Assembly (NCBI GenBank): GCA_016801845.1
Contig: CM028908.1
Coordinates: forward strand, 21,029,047-21,093,046
DNA: 64,000 nt
DNA from: Polydactylus sextarius
Lineage: Eukaryota > Chordata > Actinopteri > Polynemidae
Direction of reading: 5' to 3'
Position 1 is the stretch's first letter; every line of letters begins with the position of its first letter. Below, piece after piece: positions 26,000 to 39,320 of this stretch. The notes under the pieces are model-generated. The model made no database searches. It was given only the letters and a program-made list of their open reading frames with translations, and was not told the DNA's origin. The position numbers and the translations under genes were made by a program.

Positions 26000-26345
26000 C
26001 ACGTTACAAGTCGTGTCTGAGCTGTGTCGTCCAGGCCCGCTGCCCTGTGCCCTCTCGCCTCAACTCCTTCCCTCCGTTTGCAGACACAGAGGGAAGAAAC
26101 GGCAAAATGTGTTTCCTGAAAGGGAGGAGAGGTGGAAAAAGCCCATCCTGCCCCGAGAATCACCGCCGCCCCACCAGAGCCTGCCGCCGCTGGCCTTTCT
26201 GCAGAGGCAGCAAAAGTTCCCCGAGAGGGGAGCGTCTGCCAACTCAAACAGGGCTCGTTCTCGTCTCTGTGGGCCGCCGGCCGCCCATGTGGGCCTGCGC
26301 TGGGCTTCCTGAGGGCTCGCTGCAGCTGGAGCACTTTGAATAAAG
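26000..26345. other. GC-rich, CpG-containing islet
   Basis: About 300 bp of GC-rich sequence with several CpG clusters (26155-26185 and 26270-26310) stand in an AT-rich neighbourhood. Open frames occur on both strands because stops are rare in such composition. On the plus strand a good acceptor (CCTCCGTTTGCAG, ending 26083) and a donor (AAAG|GTAACA, at 26346) bracket 262 bp, with one frame open up to a stop near the 3' end. It may be a last or single coding exon, an orphan CpG islet, or an enhancer. No domain is recognisable. Confidence 0.3.
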
Positions 26346-28242
26346 GTAACAGCAATGTCACAGCTACTGTAAACTTGCCGGGTTGCTCCTGTCAGCAGGA
26401 CATTCCCAATCAAAGCAGAAACAAACCCCACCTAAAACACAACGCATTGTTTTTTTTTCCACAAGCCCCAAGTCCAAACTTCCCACGAATCACAAAGAGA
26501 ACGCACAGGCGAGAGGGCAACCACTGTTCCCTGATCTTGCCAAACAAAATGCCAAGAGACCGGGAGTGACATTCAGCTCTGGGGTTTAAAAATACGGGCA
26601 ATTTGAAAATGATTAGAGTCTTATTTTATTGTTGAGCGCCTGACACAAGAGAGGAAACCAGAACAATCAAGCCGACTGACTTTTTTTTCTGCTGAATTTA
26701 GAAACACTAATTAGTTTTGCTCTCGTAAAGCCAACCTGAAAACGACCAATTATAAAGTGAAAATGAGACGTGCAGAGGAAACAAGAGCTTGTCATTTCCA
26801 CTCTTTAGGTCCCATATGCACAACTTCACTGTCATGACTTTCACACACACCCGCAGATGATTGGCACGTCGCCTACTAAACGTCGTGTCACGTACACATT
26901 CTGACCAGTTAATGGCACTTTACATCAAATAGCCTTTTGCTTAGTTAAGAGGAAACTATTACAGATCTGTATGACCACATCAAACCCAAGCTGAGCAGCT
27001 TGGGCATGCAGATGTCTGAAGCACCAGGCTTGGGAGGGGATACAGTCGACCAGGCTGACCGCAGCACCAGCTGGTTTCAGCTCCGACCAGGGCCAAACTG
27101 TTACCCCCCTCACAGGTGCCTTGTTTCTATGAATTTCCTCTTTCAAGCACATTTATAATAATTCATCTACATATAGAAGCGTTTCACAGTAAGAGCAGGT
27201 TAGCACGAACCTTCATGTATTTATAGTTCACACACATGCTGTATATTTCACCTTAGTCATTAGAAATTAACATAAAACTTGTGGAAATTATCTGCAGGAA
27301 TTTCATTGCTATTCCCCAAGTAAACAGTGGCAAGTGTTTCATCACTGTCAGGCTGAAGACGGATGGGCTGTCAGTGCCTTCCCCTGACCAGAATCCAGCT
27401 CCTGGGCTGGGAAGTGGCTAAAAAAGGGCCAGGGCTACGCTTTCCAGGCCTGCGCCTTTTACTGGGAGTAATTCTCAGATGCCAGGTCGCTGCCAACGTC
27501 CTTGCAGCCAATGGCAGAGAGGCCAGTAAGTTCACATTAACTGCGGAGTGTAACTGCGCTGAACATCTGCTCATGAATGAGAGCGCTGCCCACTAACTCA
27601 GCGAGTTGAGGCCCACTGATGAAAAATTCAACGTTCTCCTCGCTGGCACGCTTGTTTTGCACTATTCTCCTGAGCCCCCAGAATTATATTAAGAGAATTT
27701 CAGCACGGCCTGGTGTATCTGAGAGAACAGCTGGTGCTGAAAAGAGATCTGCCACTCGGCGAGAGCTCGGGGACTTCACACAAGATCTCCTACACCATTT
27801 GTCCTTGAAGGAAAAAAAAATATACCAGTGTTAAGCACCCAGGTAATAATAAGAAAGCAGAGGCTACATTTAGCTGATTACACCACCCATGTGAGCAACA
27901 GTGGCCAGAGCATAACCAGTGAAGACATGAATCGATATGGAGTAGGAAAGAGAAGACAGAGGGGCAATTGTGACAATAAGTAGCTCCCTCAGGAGACCTA
28001 TTCACTACACCTCTCCTTTGTTTGGCTTGTTTAGCTCATTAGATTGTTAACTAGGAAGGATCTGCCCCCAACCCCACAATATGGAATCAGTCTAATCAGA
28101 AACAGACGCAGCCTGTTCAGGGGGCGACTACATCAAAGACTTTATAAAGTATAAAGGCAGACCCACAATCCTGTCCTTCAATTGCTGCAATTATGTGCCT
28201 CATAACTTTATGATATCAGAGGAAAGACAGCAGGGACAGAAT

Positions 28243-28281
28243 GTATTATTATTATTATTATCATTATTATTATTATTATTA
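28243..28281. repeat. (ATT)n microsatellite
   Basis: About 13 ATT units with one TCA interruption. Confidence 0.95.
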
Positions 28282-29826
28282 GGCAAAGAAAGCAACTTCA
28301 CAATGAAATGAAATGAAAATAAAAATAATAAAAAAATATAATAATAACTTAACATGTACAGTGACACGAAAAGCCAAAGTCTTTCCTGTGAAGATGATGA
28401 AATTCTTTCTCAGTTTAAAAATGTTAAGTTTAAGGAAGTGATGACTCCCTGCAAACACTAAGAATAAAAGATTACCACACTCAGTAATTTCACTTCTGTC
28501 TTTCTGTGAAATACAGTTAACAGATTTCTGTATGTCAGCACAGAACCTGTGTGATTTCATGAAACTTTTATCTCGTTGCTTGTTTGATCTCAATCTCGGT
28601 TTCACAGTTTCTGACTTCTTCACCAAAATTAGACCAGTTTTGTGGGAGAAAAAGTGTCAGTCGGTTTATCTGGGCTTCTGTGCTCCATATGTGGGAGAAA
28701 GCAGGAGTGAATTTAGGCTTCTTGGCCTTTTATACAATATGCACTGAGTAATGTGGAAATCATGGCAATAGCCCAAAAGGGGGATCTGTGAATATGATAT
28801 TGCCACTGAAAAGCGAGAGGATGTCTGGAGAGAAGCTCATTTAGCCGGTGACAAATGACAGCACTTTGTCTTCCTGACAAGATCCCTCCTTCATCAAATG
28901 TCCAACTTCACATGGAAATAGGAAATCACACATTATCACACTGACAAACAATTACAACCATGTCATTAGCAGCAACCCTGGGCATGAAACCATTAACAAA
29001 ACACAATGTTGCACACCACGCTAGCCATCAGAAGAAACACAGGATGTAGATGAAAAGACACTGATAAATCAATCATGACACAAACAACCTGATGCTTATA
29101 GTCTGCAAGGGATCTAAATGTTGTGAATGAGGGGCGATAAGAGTCCTTTGTTCCAACTAAATAAATCATATAATAATCTCAAAGCAGTCAAAGGTTTCTC
29201 ATCTCTGAATAAAGATTTATGTCTGCATTGATGACACAACGGAGCTCGACTTAATATTAAAAGTCAACACTTAAGAAGAGTTTCTCTCCAAGTGACTTAA
29301 TCAGATACGGAGCATTAGCATCTTTTTTAATACATCTGCCAGTGTCAGGCGGCAAATGAAAAAGCTAGCCTCTGTAAATATGACTGCTTACTTCTAACAC
29401 AAACATTGTTGACACCTAATGTAATTTCAGCGGGACATCCAACTGAAAGCGCACCGGGGTAATATAATGCTCTTAATGAGAATTCCTTCCAGCTTGAGAC
29501 CTTGGCGAGATAGCCATAATGCATGGCTTCTCTTTTTAATAAAATAATTGTTACAGTTATTAAAGATGAATCTCATCACAGTGGAGATGACAAAATAATT
29601 CATTACCAAAACCAAGGCTTTAAATAGCTGCAAATTATGAAGCCCCCCCTCCCCAACCCCTTGAAAATACACTTTCAGATAAATGGGTTCGTTATTTCAT
29701 ATAAATATTAGATATATGCTGCCCTTGAAAGGAAGGAATTATTGCAACTGTCCATTAGGAAGTTTGCACACATGATCCTCCATGTATATTAAATCAATAA
29801 CAATGTTGAGATAACAGTAAACAACA

Positions 29827-29865
29827 AGCTCTGGGTAAAATAACAACCTTATTTTACCCAGAGCT
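29827..29865. repeat. Perfect inverted repeat, 17-bp arms
   Basis: The left arm agctctgggtaaaataa (29827-29843) is exactly complementary to 29849-29865, with a 5-nt loop (caacc). Pairing does not extend further out. It could fold as a hairpin in RNA or extrude as a cruciform; it is shorter than a microRNA precursor. Confidence 0.75.
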
Positions 29866-30107
29866 GATGAAACCTTTTCAGTCTTTAAAAATAGCATTAA
29901 ACATTACCATTGTAAAAATATTATTTCATGTATAAAATCAATAAACTATGTGTAACTTTCATGCTAACTGTACATTGTTTAGGTGTAAAAATCAACAAAC
30001 ATCTGCCCATCGAGTGTTCAGATTGAATTTAGTGTGTAGTCGTCTGTTAAAACGATCTCGCTGTTTATAAATATGAGCGTATGGTAATAAAATGACACAA
30101 GTGGCAG

Positions 30108-30146
30108 ACTGGAATAAGTGCTACGTGATGTTACACTTATTCCAGT
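30108..30146. repeat. Perfect inverted repeat, 13-bp arms
   Basis: Actggaataagtg (30108-30120) pairs perfectly with cacttattccagt (30134-30146) around a 13-nt loop. It lies 240 bp from the hairpin at 29827-29865 and 640 bp from the duplicated element at 30786. Confidence 0.7.
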
Positions 30147-30785
30147 TTGTCTTTTTTTTGGAACCTGCATTCTTCCTCCTCGCAACACCTTTATGTGTGA
30201 AACAGAGAGAGGCGCTGGAACACATGTTTGTGCAAACTTTCACCAGTGTCCCCACCCCTTCCCGTTCACAGCTCTCTTCTAGCTTTATTTATGTATTCAA
30301 AAGAGATAATTTACAGTGATGGCATGGAAACTTCCCAGCATGCCTTTTAACCTGTCGTTTTTCACTCTCTCCGCAGCAGGATGTCCAGAGGAAATGCTTT
30401 ATTAAGATCCTGCCGACATGAAGAGCTGCTGTGACTTACTGGTGCATTACTGTCTAAAAGGCAAAGTTATTTAGACCAATAAAAGGCTAATATATTGTTG
30501 GAGTGGAATTACACAGAAGTTATCTCTGCCTTAATAACATCACCGCAACCCCTGATGTTGTTTAGATCAATAAAGCCCATTAAAGTACAGACCTCAAGCA
30601 CAGATAAGGCTGCATTGCCAGAGCAAAAATACTGCTGGCTGGCATCTCAGAGAGCAGAGGTCTTTCTCTGGCAAACAAAAAGTGGCCAAAATGAGAAAAA
30701 ACACTTCAAACTTAATACCATAAAAACTTTAAATCTAATGAAGTTCATTGTCTGCCAAATGGAGCCTTCTGGCCTGCAGGCAAGG

Positions 30786-30813
30786 CAGATAAACAAGTGG
30801 AAAGATGCTAATG
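30786..30813 (+). repeat. Duplicated non-coding element, copy 1
   Basis: Twenty-eight bases from cagataaacaag to gatgctaatg are identical to 41966-41993 on the same strand. Similarity continues ungapped for about 30 bp downstream (19 of 31 matching), including a shared tcagat. It contains a GATA-like core (agataa), a forkhead-like core (ataaaca), an NKX-like core (caagtgg) and a homeodomain core (ctaat). It is not low-complexity, so chance identity at this length is unlikely. Confidence 0.6.
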
Positions 30814-33155
30814 GATTTTAGATATTGGTCAGATAAAGCGAAGAATGGGGGGTGGGGTGATGTCAGATTAAAGATGAACCTGTATTATCAGCCCTCAGCT
30901 CCATCTCTGTGCTGAGTTTCCTGTTAGGAAGAGGAGGGCTCAAAACTGTTTCTTCTTTCAACACTTCCAACAAAAACCTCTGTAAAGTCCTCGTCCCTCT
31001 TCCACTGTTACATAAGAGCTGAAATTTTCCAGTTATTTTTAGGTGATATTATAATCTGGTGTGATGATATTTGTCACTGTAAATGGTCACAGTGTCTGAG
31101 ATGTGGTGGATTTAACCCATGTTTTTAAATAAAAAAAAGAGGAAATGCGCTGATATGAATGAGACAAATTAAACTACAAAAACAGGAAAAAGGGCTTCAA
31201 GTCGTGCGCAGTGACGCTATATATATAAAAAATAATAATAATACTGATGCAAATGTTCTGTTCTGTGGTTACCCATCATGCTGTGCTCATTCTTAGCAGT
31301 GTCCACCAGGTGATGCACTAAATCATCTGTGCAGTAACTGTCCTTCAGCCCCCAGAGGTACGATGACCACAGTCTGACCACTCCCCCTCAGGTTCCACCC
31401 AACGGTGTGATGACAACACAGAAAGGAGAGGAGGACACTGTGCAGGAGTGCAGACAGTGTTCACGTGCACTTGTAAATTGCAGCACACAGACACACCACA
31501 GTTCTCCTCAGGAAACCACATTTTTGACGATATCTCTGTAAGCACGCAAAATGACAAACAAGATTTTTTTTTTTTAAGAACAGCGTGTCCCCTGTGTTTT
31601 ATACACTGTCAATAGGAAGTTTACAGACACAGGTGGGGGAACTACAGTCAGATCAGAAGCACTGTTTAAAAAAAAAAGTGACAGACCAGGCTTTCTGGGG
31701 CTTTTCACGTCCTCTCGCTAAGTGTGTTTTTAGAGCACAACTATGGACAGAGTGTAACTTTAGCAAAGGAGAACAGTACAAAGGCTTTTTTTTTTTTGTT
31801 GTTTGTGTTATGCTTTACCACTCTTGCCATCATCGTGTAGCAGCTGTAATCACTGCAACACTTCAACACAATACACTAAATGATAGTTCTACTTTTGTGT
31901 AAAGCAACATTTAAGCAGTTACATCTTCCCCTCAGTTTGAAGATCTATAAATTTAGCAGTCCTAACTTTCAGACATCTATAAAAAGCTGAGGTAAACCAA
32001 ACCAGAAATAATTTACATGAAACAGGGGTCTGAAAACGTGTTCAATATTTGCACACAAGAGCTTAAAAGGCCTCAGAGAGCCGTGGCAGTCAACACACAC
32101 AGGCCACAATAACATCTCTGCAAAATGATCAACTGTGACATCGTAATATCACTCAACAATAAATAAACTGTAGACGAAAAAAAGAGGGAAGAAAAAAGGA
32201 CGAATAGAAAGCACGCACAAGAAAGACAGACAATGTTCCACCAGTATAAATAAAGTGTGGCACATCTTTTACCTTCTTCAATTATCTGCCTTTTGACATG
32301 CAAGCTGAGCACAGTGTAATTAACATCTCAGGAGATAATGGGGTCGCTACTCACTGATCAATCTCACACATATATTATCTGCCTTTTTACCAATCCAGCC
32401 TCTTGTTATTCTAGGAAGAAAATATTCCACAACTGATTTTTCTTTCTCTTTTTTTTTTAGGTGGGGGCATTTAATAAAACTCTCGTAATAGGTCTAATGA
32501 CTCATCCAATTGAGCTCATCTTCCAAAACATCAATTAGGCTAAGACCCAGCATACACTCTCAGAGAACACTGTCTATCACGGTAAATAACAAATCTTTGC
32601 CGATCCGTGCAGCATGTGACTGTACTGTCATTTTCAATTACAGACGGCATCACAGGCCGAGGAAAGAATGAATAAAAACATTGTTCGTTCTTTAAGACTG
32701 TTCCCTCAGAGCCTTTAGCAGGAACAGGTGTTGTAGCTGGACCCTCTGACCTGGTAAGAAATACGTAACAATGCAATCTGGAATTTATTTGACCTTCTCA
32801 GCATTTGGCTAAATTCACTTGTTTTTCAACATGATTAGTTTGGCTTTTGAATGGAAATAAGCTTTGAGGTACATTCTTAACTTATTACAACTGAGGACAT
32901 GTCTCTTCACTCCATTACAAATATTAAGAGATGCACTCAAACCTTTTACCAGCTCAAAATGCAAATGCAACTCATATTGAGCATAAGAGCATTGGAATTT
33001 CATGTCAGACTGAAAAATATTTCTAATCAAATCATGAGTCTAAAGTCCTGAACAGGGCAGGAGTCTTACAGTACATAAACCATTCATAAAAGTGTAGTCA
33101 GAGATAAACCTGGGTTGTCACCACTTAAAGTCTGTATCTGCTGCCTCATAAATAT

Positions 33156-33178
33156 ATACACACACACACACACACACA
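33156..33178. repeat. (TA)(CA)n microsatellite
   Basis: Short TA lead-in followed by about 11 CA units. Confidence 0.95.
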
Positions 33179-34764
33179 AATAGTGCATCACCACAACTAT
33201 CTCTTAGATAATTATATAAAAATCAGTGACAACGTCCTGAGAAATAACTAACCTGTTTGGATAAACTTGGTATTCCACACTAATCCTCAACACTGACAGC
33301 AGAATTTCAGTAAGAGCAATCATATCAACCTATTATATTTACAAAATACACTGAACTTCAATATTTAAAAAAAAACTGTGTTGTAATTGGTTTTGTTGCC
33401 CTCACTGACCCAACAACAATATCTGCTGGCTCTAAACAGGAATGCTGATTTGCTTCCCCCTCCAATCCTACAACACAGCTACACAGTGGTTTCCCCCTCA
33501 GGTTATTTGTCAGATGACTTTGAAAAAACTTAAAACTCAACTCTGAGATTTCTGTTGCTGTTCTTGTGTGTTCCACCCTCCAACCCCACCGCTGCCCCCC
33601 ACCTCCCTCCCCGATGTCTTACTCTGCTTCTGCCAGGTTCAAAGCTAAGTTCACAGAACTCACTGTCACACAGCGAACCACCGGGGGGCACCGAGCGACG
33701 CTCACTACGACAACAGGGCTCTGATCGTGGCTAAATAGAGAAGTTGCACTTTCTCTTTAAGATCGAGCTGACAAGAGTGTGTAATAACGTGCATCCCTCT
33801 AATGACAACTGCTGCTGAAATTGCATCACTCACAAATCTGTTAATAGTAACTCCTATATTAGCCTGTGGTGCTAAACCTCAAGACTGAGCATAATACTTG
33901 CTATTATTTCTTAATGCTACTAACCTGCTGTGCTTTATATTTAAGCCCCAGAGCAATTCTCCATTATTGTCATACTTATCTCTCTTCGTCGTTCATTCTG
34001 TCGCTCAAAAGGAGTTTAATATAAAGGGAGAGGTGGGCCTTTACGGTAAAGTGAACTATGAAAACTTAAAAGTTTGTGTAAAGATAATATCATCTTTAAT
34101 CCAGGAGAAATTGTGTATACTATGAAAAATCTGTACAATTATAAAGGGACTATAAGACAATGAGTGCTGTTGCTGCCGTGGGTCATGTTATAAGCAGCAC
34201 TTTGAGTGTATTATTAACTCAGCGCTGCCTGGACACGTGGGGGCTGTTTTACAATTTAGGCTTTAACAGATGTGCTTTTTATGTGGCAGGTTCTCCAGAG
34301 TTTAGATGCCGCTGTCCACATAGATGAGGCCGTAAGGCAGGTCATAAAACCTGCCTTTGAAACTTTGGGCGGATTAATGTCGACATGACAGCTAGCGAGC
34401 ACAGATCAGAACGGCTCACCTTCTTTCACATGCTCGGCGCTCGACATCAGCAGATGAAAGAAAGAAAAAAAACTGAGGGATGGCAGGACTTGGCCAGGTG
34501 AAAACTTGCGCCTGCTACATGTTCAGTTTTATCTGAGTCATAAAGTCAAATTTTTGGGGTATTTCCTTTTGGGTGGTATGAGACCATGTTGCACACACTT
34601 GCATATTTAAAATGAGCAGCTCATCATAACGTGAAAGCTTCATTGTAGGATGACGACAACAGTAATTGTACTGCAGCCATATTGTACAGTGTAATTATTG
34701 AGACTTACGCACCTTCAACTCCCCACTAATCCCTGCTTTACAAGGTGGAATTCCTGGCAGCGCG

Positions 34765-34765
<1 letters not shown>

Positions 34766-34797
<32 letters not shown>
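34766..34797. repeat. (AC)n microsatellite
   Basis: Sixteen AC units, uninterrupted. Confidence 0.96.
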
Positions 34798-34800
<3 letters not shown>

Positions 34801-34949
34801 CTTTCTATTTAGGACTGTTTCATACACAAACAATTTTCTCTTCTGCACAACATCTCTCATTTTGCCTACTTCAAACACAAATTTGCGCGAGCTTACTGTT
34901 TCCTTTTTATGTGACACCTAAAGACATTCTTTATCACACAATACAATCT

Positions 34950-35530
34950 TAAAGTTTCACACTCCCTTTTTCTCAGTAACCTGTGTTGACTTTGGTACCA
35001 CCTCCTGGGTCGGGCAGGAAGGCATGCTGAGTGAGCTCTCTCTGCCGGCTGTGTCCAGACCCGGCCTCTTACACAATGCAGGCGGCCTGGCCCTGTAGCA
35101 GGCTGCTGCCGGTCCCTCCTCCCCAATAACCCACTTCCCATTCTTGATCAAACCTGGGGATTGTAGTGTGAGGGTGGAGATGAGAAAGATGGGAGGAGGT
35201 GTGCGTGTGTGTGTGTGTCTAGTGGAGTTTGGTGGAGGGTGGGGGGGGGGCACATCCTGCGTGAAACCGCATCCTGAACAAGCATCGCTGCATCTCACTG
35301 TAAATAAATACTCTCTCCTCCGCGCGGCTTCCGTCAACTGTCACCGCCTTGGCTCCCAATCACCTTCAAGTCCAAACAGGAAAGTGCAGGGAGGCGAAGG
35401 AGATGGCAGATATGAGCTTTAATTTGCTTCTCGCTGCACTTTAGCCCGGGTGCACACCGCTTCCTATTCTCCCGCTCTGACCAGCTGCCCCGGCTTCGTT
35501 CCAGACCCCAAGTCCTTCCTGTCACCTTTC
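34950..35530. other. GC-rich islet without a recognised gene
   Basis: GC-rich sequence with scattered CpGs (35038-35130 and 35317-35345), a short GT tract (35203-35219) and a G10 run near 35241-35250. Open frames up to 126 codons occur on the minus strand but show no known domain and overlap plus-strand frames. No clear splice pair was found. Confidence 0.25.
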
Positions 35531-36931
35531 ATTACTACATTATCCAGGAGGAGGCTCCCTGTGTAGCTGGGAAATCACCATTTGCTGGTCCTCCCCTTTC
35601 TGTTTATGTAGCATTGTGTGAGACAGTCAAAGCCACGCGCAACATCCTCAGAGGAGTGCTGCTGCCTTGCTACCTGCTAATCCCCTGTGCATTATCACAG
35701 GAGATGCAGCTGAACAACAGAGCGCGACAGAGCCAACAACTGAGACATGACGAGTTCTCTGTCCATAAATTGCCTTGTGTTATGAGACTTTCACCAGACC
35801 GGTTCAGGGTGTGAATATCTATTATTTGGCGAGGGCCTTTGTTGTTGTAATGACAAATTATTGTGTGTATTATTATGATATAACAAAATATTAGTGATAA
35901 TACACCTAACAGGGAATCTGAGGTTATTTACACTGTTCACTCCACTTGTGTTTGTTTGTTTGTATGTTTATTTTATTGTCTGACGTCCTACTTCAACCTT
36001 TCCCTCAAGAGTGAGAGCATCCAGGCTGCAGCATTTCTTGCATTGTTTTATTACACTTGAATGACCTGAGCTAAAAATTGAATGCAGCTGCTGAGTTCAG
36101 AGTATTTAGTACTTGGCCTGGACTTGATTTTGCCCACCAGGCTTGAAAAATCATTCAGTAACTGATCTGTCAGAAGAACATCTGCAGGCTGCTTGTGTGG
36201 ACACATGCTAATATTGGCCACTGATTTCATAATGGTCACACATGAATTTGAATAACATAGTCCTTTAAATGACTTCATTGTAAAACACAAGTTGACTGGA
36301 GTGAAGATGGGGACAGTGTTCGCTCAACTCTGTTAAATCCATACACAAAAGTGTTTAAGCAGTTTTAACAGTGATGACATTCTATGTGCAACGGCTGCAA
36401 TGTGAGAGTACTCTTATTCAAGAGTGAATGAAGGCAGAAAGAATAAGCTAAATTAGTCTGGCAGTTCTGTATACAACAAAATCATACGTTGTTGAGTAAA
36501 ATGAATCCTCGCTGTTTGAAGCACAGAGAAAATTGCTATTATTATTTTCCGACCAAACTGGCAGTGAAGCTACGTACTTCAAGCAAACCCATTCATGGGA
36601 AATAGAAAAAAAACAGCAAAGAGAAACTGACAGATATAAAGCCAAAGATTTTGTGGCAGTCTTATCAGAAATGAGCTAAATGTGACTAAGGGAGTTAATG
36701 ATATATGTAGACCCCCCTCTCCTCTCCTTTCCCTCTCTCACACTCTCAGCAGTGTTAAGCCAGACGTGTTCTACATGGCTGCTACATTTGTGTTAAACCG
36801 TGCCGTCATGATCACATGGTTACAGGCCTCCTCCTTGCCTGAGGAGAAGGCTCGCTGGCCAGACACATTACTTTAAAGGGCAGCATCTCGCAGAGCACGT
36901 CTTAACCTGCCCAGGGGGAGTGTGAATGTGA

Positions 36932-36951
36932 CTGTGTGTGTGTGTGTGTGT
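36932..36951. repeat. (TG)n microsatellite
   Basis: Ten TG units. Confidence 0.95.
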
Positions 36952-38640
36952 TAGTTTGGGTGTGTTTGTGTTTTATCCTCAGGACCCGCGATTGTTGTTC
37001 ATTTCCTGTGCAAAGACAAAATAAGCACATAAAGGCCAAAATGTGCTCTTCCCTGGCCTTCACCCACATCACAACACTTTTCCGCACAAGTGGCTAACCA
37101 CAGATAATTATACAATTAAAACAATTTTCCGCATCTATCTGTCAGCCTGATCTAATTCACCGTTCGAATGACACTAATGGAGTAAGCCCTCTTTCTCTCT
37201 CCTTGCCTAAGCTAAAGCCCCTTTTTTCATTGTAGCCATCTGCGACACAGGAAAACAGAGAGAGCCAAGAGGAATAGCATTGTATTTGTTTAGCAGGATG
37301 TTAGTCAATAAAGTTAAGACCCAGCAGTTTTCATTACGAGCCACAGTGCAGCGACGAAACGGGGAGGTTCGTTTGATTGTTGGTTCAAATTAACCCTTGG
37401 CTGAAGAATAAAGGAGAAACTGAGTGACCCTCTTATTTTCTGAGACAACGCTGCCTTCAACCGACACTGACATTAATAATTCATCATGACAAAAGACATT
37501 ACCAGGGAGGCTGAATGTGGAAAAAAAAGGAGTTGAACATGACAAAAAAAAAAGTCACATTAAAGCTGGGATCAGACGCTCAGCGGTAGCATGTGGAAAA
37601 TAAAGCTAAATCCTTCATTGTTTAAATGAACTGGAACATATATTTCCATTTCAATATTCGTGTTAGATATTATGTGCAGTGGCTAAACTGTGGGTCATTA
37701 AAACGAACCCACACAGGGTGTGAACAACACAGGGAGGATTTAGCCAAACCTTGATCTGGATATCCTGCACCCCCATCCACCCAGTGTAGACATAGATAGG
37801 AACTACTCCTACACAAGTTCAAGGGAAATGCTTGCGTGGCGTGGCTCTGTCCTTCCCAAGCAGCCCCACCAAGTACGACGGTAGGAGAGAGTTTTATGTT
37901 TATGAGCTATCCTGATGGGGATACACATATCCATTAGATATGAGTCTGCCTATTGAGGGGTCTGGTATTAACCCACAAGCAAGTGCCCCATCAGCAGAGA
38001 GGAAAAAGCTGCCTTTTATGGCAACAGATCACAGACTCAAGCCATTGGCCACAAAGCCCACAAATGAGGCGTTAAGTGTAGTGGCAGGGCAGCAGAGAAA
38101 GAAGAGCAGAGAGATATGACCCTCTTCTCATCCATGCATGACTCTGCCCTCTGCTTCACTGTCTTCTTCTCTCCGTCTTGCACTCTACCACTCCCCCCAC
38201 AGAAAAAAAAGATCAAAACGTGTTTAACCGCCCAACAACACTCACTATAAAATAACAACTGTCACCTGCAGCAGAATTCATCAGAGCAGTGGTAATATTG
38301 CAGCCCTGTAATGTAATTTTTATGACTGAATATTAATTCTTACACAATATTTGGAGAGATTCCTAATGGACATTTTCTGTAATTAATTGCTAGATAGAGA
38401 CAGGGCTAGTGCAGCAAAGTTAAAAAACACAACCTGACATGGAGATTGGGAAAGAGAGTGCGGCGATGGGCCTGCTGGGACGGTTTCATCATCATGCCTG
38501 ACCCCCCCTGCTGCTGGGAATGGCAGGAGATGACGGGAGGGGGAGGGCAGGGAGGAGATAGACTCCTCTTCACAGTCAGAGATTTAATTGCAAGCAGATT
38601 CCATTACCTCTGCACAAATGTCACATTCTCTTCTGATCAG

Positions 38641-38733
38641 GGGGCACGGCAGCCACTGGCAGCACGGCTGGCGAGCAGCCAGACTATAGTGCAGAAAGTG
38701 TTCAGCCAATCAGGGCTCCCGGGGCAGACAGAG
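38641..38733 (+). CDS. Candidate 93-bp exon on the plus strand
   Basis: A strong acceptor (CACATTCTCTTCTGATCAG) ends at 38640 and a strong donor (CAGAG|GTGAGC) begins at 38734. The interval is 93 bp, exactly 31 codons. Frame 1 is open and reads GARQPLAARLASSQTIVQKV and then FSQSGLPGQTE; another frame is also open. I do not recognise either. A CCAAT sequence (ccaat at 38706-38710) also falls inside. The strand is opposite to the inferred main gene, so this would be a separate or antisense transcript. The stretch is GC-rich, which lowers the information in an open frame. Confidence 0.22.
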
Positions 38734-38917
38734 GTGAGCGGAGGGACAGAACGACTACAGTGCACCAGAGATATTAAAAAACAAAGGAGAGTCATGAACA
38801 CAAAGCAGCTGACGGTGCAACATTCATGCTGAGGGCAATGTGCTTTATTAACAGATGTCAAACATCTAATTGATTTCAGGTGTGAAATGAACTTTTAGTT
38901 AACTATTAATTAACTAT

Positions 38918-38937
38918 TACTATTATTATTATTATCA
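38918..38937. repeat. (ATT)n microsatellite
   Basis: Six ATT/ACT units. Confidence 0.8.
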
Positions 38938-39243
38938 CTACTCCGTTTTAGCAGATAAATACCACTACTAGGAATAATTATTTTCACATATTTACAGAAT
39001 CTAAATAATTTAAATGGCAAGACCAAATGACCTTGGAATTTAACTTGAAAATGACTCTTTATTTGGCATATTGTATTAATAATATACTAAAAAGATTAAT
39101 GAGTAACTTGTAACTAAAAACCTTGTGACTGGCTTTGCATTTTATACACATCCCACACTTTGAGGAGGAAGATGTAAAGTACAGTGGAAAATTTATTTTA
39201 CATCAAAACACTCCTTGAAAAAGTAAAACTTTTGAACCTATTA

Positions 39244-39320
39244 AGACTGCAACTATTATTTTCTGATAGATTAATTGTCTAGTCTGTAAAATAGTGAAGA
39301 ATTTCCAAAATAAGTGTATT
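39244..39320 (+). mobile_element. Short fragment of the same fish repeat family
   Basis: The sequence gactgcaactattattttct followed by gatagattaattgtctagtctgtaaaatagtgaaga resembles the 5' half of the family seen at 14521-14660 (actgcaacta..attattttc..gattaat..gtctataaaat). Only about 75 bp remains and it is strongly diverged. Confidence 0.5.

Larger units (their letters stand above)
26350..34900. other. Gene-free stretch with hairpins and duplicated element
   Basis: No exon is supported. The interval holds the two perfect inverted repeats, copy 1 of the duplicated element, an (ATT)n and two CA tracts. The rest is unique AT-rich sequence. Confidence 0.45.

Noticed and set aside
25837..26361. 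174-codon minus-strand frame
   Set aside because: It spans the GC-rich islet where stops are rare on both strands; composition is unlike a folded protein and overlapping plus frames are equally long.
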